Of a stretch of 64,000 bases of DNA, positions 58,493 through 64,000 are shown in pieces. The stretch comes from Oceanospirillaceae bacterium. GTDB lineage: Bacteria; Pseudomonadota; Gammaproteobacteria; Pseudomonadales; Oceanobacteraceae. The stretch spans positions 215,608-279,607 of the forward strand of contig PBQA01000033.1 of NCBI GenBank assembly GCA_002724925.1. The letters are read 5' to 3'. Each line of letters opens with the position of its first letter. Positions within the stretch are counted from its first letter, which is position 1. The translations under genes and the position numbers were made by a program. The notes below the pieces were generated by a model. The model saw only the letters and a list, made by a program, of their open reading frames with translations. It did not search any database and was not told where the DNA came from.

Positions 58493-58732
58493 ATGAAAGA
58501 CACCCTGCTTTCTTTTACGCATAAAGACAGCGAAGGACGCCATGAAATTACGGGCACAGCCCGAGAAGATATCGACGACTTAAAAACCCTGGTAGGGCTC
58601 GCCCAGAATGGCGAATTTTTGCCAGTGGTGCATAAAACGTTCGAGCTGTGAGATATTCAGGAAGCCCACCGAGCCTTAGAAAAACCCGGTAAGCATGGCA
58701 GCCTGGTGATCAGAGTCTGCGACGAAACTTAA
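58493..58732 (+). pseudogene. relic of a medium-chain alcohol dehydrogenase/quinone reductase
   Basis: The frame from 58493 to 58732 reads the last part of an MDR-type oxidoreductase (DDLKTLVGLAQNGEFLPVV, KTFEL, stop, DIQEAHRALEKPGKHGSL). An in-frame TGA at 58649-58651 interrupts it at codon 53, exactly where the family continues without break, and the catalytic and NAD-binding parts are missing. A 5'-truncated, stop-containing remnant. Confidence 0.8.
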
Positions 58733-58739
58733 GTTACTC

Positions 58740-59150
58740 TTACTCGGACTTTTCCGGTAGTTCAGGATACTGGGGAGCCGCAGAGAGCTTCCCTACCCAG
58801 CTGTGTTGGCGGGCAGTGTAAATGCGCGCCGTGGGCGTGATCTCAATCTCAGTATCAAGGCTACCCGCAGGCACCATCAACACACCGGGTAACTCGCTGC
58901 CCGGCACCGCAGAACCACAATGTTTACAGAAGCTTTTTGAATGACGGCTTCCCGGTAAATTGAAGGTGGTTACCTCATCCGCACCGCTGTCCCAACGCAG
59001 TACCGCCGACGCAGAGAACAGATTGGCTGCATGTGCGGAGCCACTGTCTTTCTGGCAGTACGAGCAATAGCAGAGATAAAAGCTGTCGAACTTCCCTTCA
59101 ATCGTGAACGTTACCGCGCCACACAAACACGAGCCTTTATATTCAGTCAT
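58740..59150 (-). CDS. GFA-family (CENP-V/Gfa-type) zinc protein
   Basis: A 136-residue protein of the Gfa/CENP-V fold. Zinc ligands in SCLCGAVTF, CYCSYCQK and FCKHCGSAV. Relatives include a protein once thought to activate formaldehyde with glutathione; members are often of uncertain function. Lies directly after the MDR relic on the opposite strand. Confidence 0.88.
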   Translation of the reverse strand: MTEYKGSCLCGAVTFTIEGKFDSFYLCYCSYCQKDSGSAHAANLFSASAVLRWDSGADEVTTFNLPGSRHSKSFCKHCGSAVPGSELPGVLMVPAGSLDTEIEITPTARIYTARQHSWVGKLSAAPQYPELPEKSE

Positions 59151-59182
59151 ACATCTTGTCCTTACTTAAGCGCTGTCAGTAC

Positions 59183-59415
59183 TTACTCAGTCGCACTCAG
59201 CCTGATGATATTAAAGCCTTCATCTTCCGACGGCTCAGAGAAGTAACGACTCATCGCCCTGAACATTTCATCCGTATCGGTTGCCGCACGATCTGGTTGT
59301 TCAACTCGCTCAGCCACGCATCCTCAGCGAAGAGAACCGCGGAACGCGATGCAACTAACTCAGCAGCTTTCGTGGACTTGCCAGCGGCCATTTTTCCGCA
59401 GAGTAAGATCAGCAT
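59183..59415 (-). pseudogene. decayed P-loop kinase (Zeta/AAA-type ATPase)
   Basis: The N-terminal frame (start 59415) reads MLILLCGKMAAGKSTKAAEL, a Walker A, then SEDAWLSEL-like AEDAWLSELNNQI and stops. Past a frame change the next frame (to 59183) ends EMFRAMSRYFSEPSEDEGFN, the known C-terminal pattern of this kinase family. The middle (well over 50 residues) is missing. The ATG overlaps the yoeB stop, so it was once the third gene after the toxin. Confidence 0.75.
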
Positions 59416-59678
59416 TATTCGTAGTGGCTCCAAAGCCTGAGAACCTTCACCACACGCTCCTCTTCGAGCACCTGGTAAACCAGACGATGCTGGATATTGA
59501 TACGACGAGAACAGGCACCGGAAAGGTCACCAATGAGCTTCTCAAACGGAGGTGGCTTGTGATATGGGTCTTCCGATATCAGCGCTAACAGGTCTTGTGC
59601 TTTTGGTTTAAGGCCGCTGGAGGCCAGCTTCTTAGCATCTTTCTGGGCTTGTTTGGTATAAACCAACGTCCATGTCAC
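59415..59678 (-). CDS. yoeB: YoeB-family mRNA interferase toxin
   Basis: An 87-residue RelE-superfamily toxin that cleaves mRNA at the ribosome. Diagnostic residues: KLIGDLSGACSRRINIQHRLVY (catalytic Glu/Arg area) and the C-terminal RLWSHYE with His-Tyr. Overlaps the antitoxin by 4 bases, giving coupled translation. Confidence 0.93.
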   Translation of the reverse strand: MTWTLVYTKQAQKDAKKLASSGLKPKAQDLLALISEDPYHKPPPFEKLIGDLSGACSRRINIQHRLVYQVLEEERVVKVLRLWSHYE

Positions 59679-59917
59679 CAGTCCAGCTCCTCATCGCATG
59701 CATCTAATGGGGTATCCATTCCCTCACGAATAGACTCCCGCATTCCCGGTACAGAGAGCAGGTAAAGTGTCTCCTGGATAGCCGACCAATCTTCCTCGGA
59801 CACCAGAACGGCCTTATTCCTCTTACCCATAATGACGATTGGTTGGTGGGACTCGGCAGTTTCATCGATCAACCGATAAAGGTTACTGCGCGCCTCTGTT
59901 GCTGTGATTCCGGTCAT
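59675..59917 (-). CDS. yefM: YefM-family antitoxin
   Basis: An 80-residue Phd/YefM antitoxin that binds its own promoter and neutralises YoeB. The N-terminus TATEARSNLYRLIDE and the element PIVIMGKRNKAVLVSEEDW are diagnostic; the C-terminal tail is acidic. GGAGG lies 6 bases before the ATG. The upstream AT-rich stretch has TTGTACG (59950-59956) and GGTACGTACG-type sequence resembling YefM operator cores. Confidence 0.93.
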   Translation of the reverse strand: MTGITATEARSNLYRLIDETAESHQPIVIMGKRNKAVLVSEEDWSAIQETLYLLSVPGMRESIREGMDTPLDACDEELDW

Positions 59918-59981
59918 GATGCACCTCCAACGTGTTCAAATATTAACCAATTGTACGCTTTCAGGTACGTACGTCAAGACG

Positions 59982-60060
59982 AACGTTATGTGCGGCCCAC
60001 TGTGCAATGACGCATGAAGTGGTTCTGACGCAGCCAGAACGAACTACTTGTGCTTGTTAC
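59982..60060 (-). repeat. possible degenerate attC site
   Basis: The stretch after the L,D-transpeptidase stop (minus strand) has the GTTACTCG/CGAGTAAC-type edge and an inner imperfect stem AAGTGGTTCTG against CAGAACGAACTACTT with bulged bases, as in attC sites. The outer arms match poorly and the GGGCGTTA end is not clean. Probably the last, decayed attC of the array. Confidence 0.4.
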
Positions 60061-60064
60061 TCGT

Positions 60065-60538
60065 TTACCAGTGGATTTCAATCGGAGTACCGACATCTAC
60101 CCTTTCCATAAAATCATCAATGTTGCTATTCGTGAGTGCTATGCAGCCATCCGTCCAGTTGAACTTTTGAAAGAGAAATGAGAGCCACCCTAAACCGTTC
60201 TTTTGACCATGCACCATGATAAAACCACCAGGTGATACCCCAAGCTCTTCCGCCTTGGCTTCATCTTCAGCGTTGGGATAGCTGATGTGCATAGAACGAT
60301 AGAATGACGAATCTTCTTTCTTGTAATCCAGAGTATATCGACCTTCAGGTGTCCGCTCGTCACCTTCCTGAACCTTATGCCCCTTTGGGTTCTCTCCAAA
60401 AACTACATGATATTCAGCTACGACTTGGCCATTTTCCATCAGCATCATACGGTTTTCTGACTTATCTACTTTAACCAAGTCAATCGACGCATTAAGCACG
60501 GCCGGATAAAGTGTCAGAAGCAGCAATATACGTTTCAT
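60065..60538 (-). CDS. L,D-transpeptidase (YkuD-type) in a cassette
   Basis: A 157-residue exported protein: signal peptide MKRILLLLTLYPAVLNAS, then a YkuD fold with the catalytic motif HGQKN (His) and TDGCIALTNSNIDDF (Cys in S/TDGCIAL). Such enzymes make 3-3 crosslinks or attach lipoproteins. The ATG at 60538 begins the signal peptide; the frame to 60559 runs into an attC. Flanked by attC-like sites on both sides, so it is the left-most gene of the array. Confidence 0.88.
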   Translation of the reverse strand: MKRILLLLTLYPAVLNASIDLVKVDKSENRMMLMENGQVVAEYHVVFGENPKGHKVQEGDERTPEGRYTLDYKKEDSSFYRSMHISYPNAEDEAKAEELGVSPGGFIMVHGQKNGLGWLSFLFQKFNWTDGCIALTNSNIDDFMERVDVGTPIEIHW

Positions 60539-60541
60539 GGC

Positions 60542-60627
60542 GAGTAACGCCGCCAGCATGCGCGGCTTTGTAGTGGAGGCGAAGCCGCAACGAAAAAGGC
60601 GTCGCCATGCCTGGCATGGTTAGTTGC
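60542..60627 (-). repeat. attC-like recombination site
   Basis: On the minus strand: CAACTAACCATGCCAGGCAT to the GGCGTTACTC end, with symmetric arms (TAACGCCGCCAGCATGC against TAACCATGCCAGGCATG, an inner GGCTTCGCC/GGCGAAGCC) and extra-helical bases. Contains the stop codon of the MltR-like gene in its 5' arm, as cassette genes usually do. Confidence 0.8.
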
Positions 60628-61114
60628 TTCTCTCACGGTTGAACCTCTGAAACCCTGGCAACGCCCCAAGATGCGAAACCAGTTGGTTGACTCCAACCTG
60701 ATAAATATCTCTAGCCGTGGCTTCTGGAGGCGGCTTCATAAACAGGCTCTGCACATGCCATTCAAGATTTCCGCAGAGCTGTTGAACTCTGTTGTCGGAG
60801 AATGACGCAGATACTTTATGAGCAAACTCATTTCTGATTTTTCCAACTGTTTTAATGTCCTTGTAAACCGGTTCAGGAATCACCCCAAGCAGATAGAGCA
60901 GCCTTGCCCTTGGAACCAATCCAGAAAGAGGCCCCGTAGAGTCACTCAAGAGAGCCTTGGCCTCGTTGGGGTCATCGATGAAAGTAGCTTCGAGAATTTC
61001 CTTGATCAAGCTTTCGATGTAATCACAGCCAACGATGACGATTTCACGATCATTGTCATGCTCGTAATCGAACGAACGAGAAAACTCTAAAAGCCGATCA
61101 AATTCGGATTCCAT
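60620..61114 (-). CDS. MltR/DUF4145-like protein in a cassette
   Basis: A 164-residue protein with the MltR-type pattern: VGCDYIESLIKEILEATF, GPLSGLVPRARLLYLLGVIP and IRNEFAHKVSA. MltR represses mannitol genes in enterics, but most relatives have unknown roles, and the IRNEFAH element resembles the HEPN fold. ATG 61114 was chosen because GGAGAG lies 5 bases upstream and everything before it is attC. Confidence 0.75.
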   Translation of the reverse strand: MESEFDRLLEFSRSFDYEHDNDREIVIVGCDYIESLIKEILEATFIDDPNEAKALLSDSTGPLSGLVPRARLLYLLGVIPEPVYKDIKTVGKIRNEFAHKVSASFSDNRVQQLCGNLEWHVQSLFMKPPPEATARDIYQVGVNQLVSHLGALPGFQRFNRERSN

Positions 61115-61130
61115 GGGCTCTCCGTGAGCA

Positions 61131-61210
61131 ACATAACGCCCGGCCTTTGGGCGCGCGTTTTTTACGCATCCCGCCACGCTTTTCAGTGGCCTAAACGGCC
61201 GCTTGTTATA
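61131..61210 (-). repeat. attC-like recombination site
   Basis: Minus-strand arms TATAACAAGCGGCCG and CGGGCGTTATGTTG with inner partly paired GGCCACTG/CGTGGCGG segments. Its first bases include the stop region of the YbjQ-like gene (61206). Confidence 0.82.
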
Positions 61211-61754
61211 TTTTAGCTTTAACAACGGTGCCACTCGCGACTACCATGATCATGGTGCCACTCGCAGAAATCTCCCCATAATCTAAATCTATTGCCACAA
61301 CAGCGTTACCACCTAAAGAATGGGCTTCCCTTTTAAGTTCATCCAACACTATTTCTCGAGCCTCTCGAAGCGCTTTCTGAAGCGTACCACTTCGACCGCC
61401 TACAACATCTCTAACACTTGCCAATAGATCTTTGACTACATTCATACCAATAACAGCTTCAGCAGTTATGATCTCGATTCTCTCTTCTATATCGAGATTA
61501 TGAGATGCTTCAGTAGTTAAAATAATTTTATTTATCTCATTCTCTAATGCCCGCTCTGCTTTCTGCGCTTGAATCGCGTTAATCTTCTCATTTGCGCATG
61601 AAATACAAAGGTATTGATCATTAAGATCAGTTGGATCAAAAAGTTTTCCACAGCCAGAACAAGGAGGTGTCTTCTTCTTTTGGCAGGAGCTACATATACC
61701 GTTCTTCAATTCCATGAAGCCGAAGCTATTACAACATTCTTTACATTTAGGCAT
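61206..61754 (-). CDS. zinc-ribbon plus YbjQ (heavy-metal-binding-like) domain protein in a cassette
   Basis: A 182-residue protein. The N-terminus has four CxxC-type pairs (CKECCNSF, CSSCQKKK, CSGCGKLF, CISCANEK), then a helical linker, then a YbjQ/DUF74 domain (EIITAEAVIGMNVVKDLLAS, VVGGRSGTLQKALREAREIV, GGNAVVAIDLDYGEI). The YbjQ fold forms pentamers and has been linked to metal handling without proof. Confidence 0.85.
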   Translation of the reverse strand: MPKCKECCNSFGFMELKNGICSSCQKKKTPPCSGCGKLFDPTDLNDQYLCISCANEKINAIQAQKAERALENEINKIILTTEASHNLDIEERIEIITAEAVIGMNVVKDLLASVRDVVGGRSGTLQKALREAREIVLDELKREAHSLGGNAVVAIDLDYGEISASGTMIMVVASGTVVKAKI

Positions 61755-61768
61755 GTTGTCTCCCGAAA

Positions 61769-61889
61769 ATATAACGCCCCATTAAGGGGCCGTAACGTAG
61801 TTGATTTATTTGTGCTATTAAAGCACAAATAAAGCGACGCAGTGGAGGTCCCAGCCAGCTTGCTGGCGCCTTGAATGTCTTGTTATGTG
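61769..61889 (-). repeat. attC-like recombination site (long)
   Basis: At 121 bases the longest in the array. Minus strand: CACATAACAAGACATTC to GGGGCGTTATAT. Inner stem GATTTATTTGTGCT against AGCACAAATAAAGC. Outer arms carry extra-helical bases as in other attC sites. The stop of the VOC gene lies in its 5' arm. Confidence 0.85.
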
Positions 61890-62248
61890 TTTTTACGGCC
61901 ATTAAATAGTACCTTGTTTGAAAAAGGATCTATTACGGTAAAACAACGATCGCCCCATGGGGCCTGCTCTATTTGTGGCTTACAAAGGGAGTAGTCTCTT
62001 GATGCTATTTCTTTGTACAAAGTATCGAGATCACTAACGTTTACGAAGACTTTGCCACCCGGCGTACAATCTCCAGAATGCTCACTAAGATGAAAGACTA
62101 AGTCGCCTCTCGTGACCTGCATATAAATCGGGAAACCTGGTTCAAATCTATGCTCCCAATCTAGGTTCATACCTAAAAAGCCAAGGTAAAATTCTTTGGC
62201 TTTTTCTTCATCGAATATTCTTATTATTGGTATCGTTTGGAAATCCAT
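61883..62248 (-). CDS. VOC-family (glyoxalase/bleomycin-resistance fold) protein in a cassette
   Basis: A 121-residue protein of the vicinal-oxygen-chelate fold (FQTIPIIRIFDEEKAKEFYL, GDLVFHLSEHSGD, DLDTLYKEIASRDY, GDRCFTVIDPFSNKVLF). Metal-ligand residues include the His in LVFHL. Members act as lyases, dioxygenases or drug-binding proteins; which is unknown. Confidence 0.85.
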   Translation of the reverse strand: MDFQTIPIIRIFDEEKAKEFYLGFLGMNLDWEHRFEPGFPIYMQVTRGDLVFHLSEHSGDCTPGGKVFVNVSDLDTLYKEIASRDYSLCKPQIEQAPWGDRCFTVIDPFSNKVLFNGRKNT

Positions 62249-62266
62249 ACTCTAATCCCTTAGTAC

Positions 62267-62358
62267 ACATAACGCCCCGCTAAACGGCGAGCGAAGCGAG
62301 TCCTAGTGAAGGCCACGCTTTTCTTGTGGCCGTAACGAATTTCAGCGGTTTGTTAGCC
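62267..62358 (-). repeat. attC-like recombination site
   Basis: Minus strand: GGCTAACAAACCGCTG to GGGCGTTATGT, 92 bases, inner stems GGCCAC/GTGGCC around the centre. Holds the stop of the DUF2199 gene. Confidence 0.85.
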
Positions 62359-62859
62359 ATGCATAGCAATCTCTGCAATTTTTTGTGCTTTCTCAATACT
62401 AATACCGTTGACGGAATCGTGATAAAGCTCATGCTCCACCTCATGTAAACAGAGATATGGGCGAGCACCATCAGCCTGAGGGTGAACGTCAGCTGCCAAC
62501 GAATACGTGGTTTCGTAGTAAGGTAATTTGCTACAAAACCAACCGAAGTAAGCCCTGTCAGGATCTGGCTCGTCCCATGTTTCCAGGTAGTGTTCATAGC
62601 TTTCTTTGCTAAGCGAAACCCAAACGCCCCACATGAAGGGCTCCGCTACCCCATGAATTGGGATTTCAATTACCACGCGTGCGAAATAATGCGTACCATC
62701 TTCATCGGTGTAATAGCAAAGATCATCGCCGATTCTACCTTCTTGCTTTACTTTCTCTGATTGCCCCAGCCAAGGATCAGGAGCTTTAAACCCAAAGCTA
62801 GGTGAACCTTCATGCTGCTTTCCACAGCAAGAGCATTTAAAGCTAAAAATTCCCGCCAT
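62353..62859 (-). CDS. DUF2199-like protein in a cassette
   Basis: A 168-residue cytoplasmic protein opening FKCSCCGKQHEG and with IGDDLCYYTDEDGTHYFARVVIEIPI, matching the DUF2199 pattern (zinc-like Cys pair at the N-terminus, then EPFMWGVWVSLS). No known function. The stop lies in the attC that follows. Confidence 0.78.
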   Translation of the reverse strand: MAGIFSFKCSCCGKQHEGSPSFGFKAPDPWLGQSEKVKQEGRIGDDLCYYTDEDGTHYFARVVIEIPIHGVAEPFMWGVWVSLSKESYEHYLETWDEPDPDRAYFGWFCSKLPYYETTYSLAADVHPQADGARPYLCLHEVEHELYHDSVNGISIEKAQKIAEIAMHG

Positions 62860-62878
62860 ATCCCTGTTTCTACTTTTT

Positions 62879-62955
62879 GGCTACGCCCGCATTTGGAGCC
62901 GACTGAAAGGGTCCTAAGCAACGCAGCGGTTGGTCAACATACGCTCGTTAGCCAT
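62879..62955 (-). repeat. attC-like recombination site
   Basis: Minus strand: GGCTAACGAGCG to GGGCGTAGCC, about 77 bases. The GGGCGTA end differs from the array consensus by one base. Holds the stop of the AbiJ-like gene. Confidence 0.75.
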
Positions 62956-63799
62956 ATTTTAACTGCTTTGCCAAATCATTGACGGCAGCCTGAACCACTA
63001 GCCACGAGATCCCACATGTATCAGCATCAGGATTCATCCGAGTTGCCATCTGTTCATATGGATGAATAAGATTTCTAAACTCCCGTAGAGAATGTGAGAA
63101 CTTCTTAACATCCAGGCCAAGCCATCCAACGTGATGAGCAACGTCTATCATCTCAGCCAACTTCCAGTCAGCGAAATTCTTCACCTTACCTGTCTTATGA
63201 TCCGTTGGTGCACTCGAACATTTATTAACGACTGCAGGGTTTCTCTGAAATGCTCCTAATAACAAACCTTCCAACATACTGCCCATAACAATCGTAGCGG
63301 ATAGAAAGGCCCCTGCGTCCACACAACGCTGTGACTCGTCCCAGCGATTCTTCAGGACCTCTCCAACCCCGTACTCAAGTCCTAGAGCAAGGAAGTCAGG
63401 AGCTGGCAACGGTTTCAGCTCGTCGTCTTCCTCACCCACATCGGAGAAATCAATCGTAATTTTTTCAAACTTGGGCTCAGTCCCCACCAGTTTTATTTTG
63501 AAGCCCTCGACATAGAGAATATCATTCAGTTGAACCAATGCAGATTTCGTCTTTTCTCTATCTCCGGCGTACTCCCTTGGCGATGCCAGCCGCTTCAGTA
63601 CTACAGCCATCTGCTCTCGGTTGCACTCTCTAAGCCGCTCCAAGACCCAACGCTGACGAGTCGAACCATCATGGACGAACTGAGATAAGCCAGCCCTTTG
63701 AAAGAACGCTGTTAACTTTGAGCTAGATCGGTATTCGGGGTTTGCCTCGTCGTTACCGCATATGAACCCAGCAATTTTATCCAACGTACTTTCGTCCAT
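62948..63799 (-). CDS. AbiJ/HEPN-like putative abortive-infection protein in a cassette
   Basis: A 283-residue protein. The N-terminus (SSKLTAFFQRAGLSQFVHDG, TRQRWVLERLREC) resembles AbiJ N-terminal domain type 3; the C-terminal half has an all-helical HEPN-like domain with the RxxxxxxH element in LREFRNLIHPYEQM. HEPN proteins are often RNases in anti-phage systems. ATG 63799 was chosen: GGGAG lies 4 bases upstream and the attC ends just before. No ATPase partner is adjacent. Confidence 0.72.
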   Translation of the reverse strand: MDESTLDKIAGFICGNDEANPEYRSSSKLTAFFQRAGLSQFVHDGSTRQRWVLERLRECNREQMAVVLKRLASPREYAGDREKTKSALVQLNDILYVEGFKIKLVGTEPKFEKITIDFSDVGEEDDELKPLPAPDFLALGLEYGVGEVLKNRWDESQRCVDAGAFLSATIVMGSMLEGLLLGAFQRNPAVVNKCSSAPTDHKTGKVKNFADWKLAEMIDVAHHVGWLGLDVKKFSHSLREFRNLIHPYEQMATRMNPDADTCGISWLVVQAAVNDLAKQLKYG

Positions 63800-63813
63800 C
63801 TGACTCCCTATAT

Positions 63814-63900
63814 GGCTAACGACCAAGCTCACCGGAAAAATAAAGATGCAAAGCGAAGCGGCGCAGCTTTATTTTGTCCGAGTGCAGCGCCTTGTTATGC
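63814..63900 (-). repeat. attC-like recombination site (best conserved)
   Basis: 87 bases. Minus strand GCATAACAAGGCGCTGC to GGTCGTTAGCC; the two outer arms and the inner AAAATAAAG/CTTTATTTT stem match almost fully with bulged bases in register. This is the clearest attC in the window and sets the orientation of the array: the integrase should lie to the right. Confidence 0.92.
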
Positions 63901-64000
63901 CTCCCGAATTCATATACTAACCGCGACACTTTTCCAAAATAAGAAGGTGAGCTGTAATATCCGCTGTTTTTCACTCCCGCCAAGAAGTAGAAAAGCATCA
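63901..64000 (-). other. end of another cassette, coding part mostly outside
   Basis: The last 100 bases are the 3' end of the next cassette upstream in the minus-strand array. No complete gene is inside; a frame read through the attC is not used as a gene. Confidence 0.6.

Noticed and set aside
58649..58651. UGA as selenocysteine in the MDR fragment
   Set aside because: No SECIS-like hairpin and the family has no Sec at that place; the gene is also 5'-truncated.
61115..61234. N-terminal extension of the MltR-like gene
   Set aside because: It is a translation of the upstream attC; the SD-backed ATG lies at 61114.
63816..63998. 60-codon ORF through the last attC
   Set aside because: Most of its length is a translation of attC1; no stop or start consistent with a cassette gene.

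Overview
The window looks like chromosomal DNA of a motile, probably marine gammaproteobacterium. The evidence is an argG / motY / pyrC / rnt neighbourhood like that of Pseudomonas, a sodium-type flagellar MotY, a fpr/finR divergent pair, methyl-accepting chemotaxis proteins, OMPLA, GcvR and a homoserine dehydrogenase with a Pseudomonas-type N-terminus. A chromosomal-integron-like cassette array at the right edge points to the Oceanospirillales/Pseudomonadales range. The genus is inference. No rRNA or tRNA gene was seen.

Layout, left to right. 1-6.0 kb: end of a chemotaxis receptor, cytochrome b561, a NAD-kinase-like protein with phospholipase A (one operon), a small CxxC protein, and fpr facing its LysR regulator. 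6.1-12.8 kb: a NarL-type response regulator and a hybrid histidine kinase next to three tandem paralogous lipoproteins. Each lipoprotein has a GCGGGS lipobox and a C-terminal WCHD motif, and each is preceded by the same 18-bp palindrome (TTCACCC-N4-GGGTGAA). 12.8-17.9 kb: sulfite-exporter-like permease with amidase, a solute-binding-like protein, a CBS protein, a small secreted protein and a LysR remnant. 18-30 kb: argG, alpha-2-macroglobulin with PBP1C, motY, pyrC, rnt. 30-43.5 kb: YghU-like oxidoreductase, lipase, GreA-like factor, mutarotase, hemerythrin, LysR, binding protein, hom, gcvR, PAS chemoreceptor, EamA permease, and a DoxX / di-heme peroxidase / YtkA-like operon.

43.6-55 kb is the most notable metabolic region. 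A guanidine-I (ykkC) riboswitch precedes two DUF1989-type proteins (carboxyguanidine deiminase subunits) and a 1201-residue urea/guanidine carboxylase. A six-gene operon runs divergently from it: NitT/TauT-type ABC transporter, creatininase-family amidohydrolase, type III glutamine-synthetase-like enzyme, and a NikR-fold regulator in which all four nickel ligands are replaced. Guanidine would be taken up, carboxylated and deiminated to allophanate. No allophanate hydrolase is encoded beside them, and the roles of the creatininase, GlnT and NikR-like proteins are open. A short upstream ORF lies between riboswitch and first gene.

55-60 kb: an RhlE-type helicase, a lipoprotein with a one-base frameshift in its signal peptide, decayed gene fragments, a GFA-family enzyme and a YefM-YoeB toxin-antitoxin pair. 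60-64 kb: a run of promoterless-looking single-gene cassettes, all on the minus strand and each followed by an attC-like imperfect palindrome ending in (G)GGCGTTA. They encode an L,D-transpeptidase, an MltR-like protein, a zinc-finger/YbjQ protein, a VOC protein, a DUF2199-like protein and an AbiJ/HEPN-like putative defence protein. The integrase would lie beyond the right edge.
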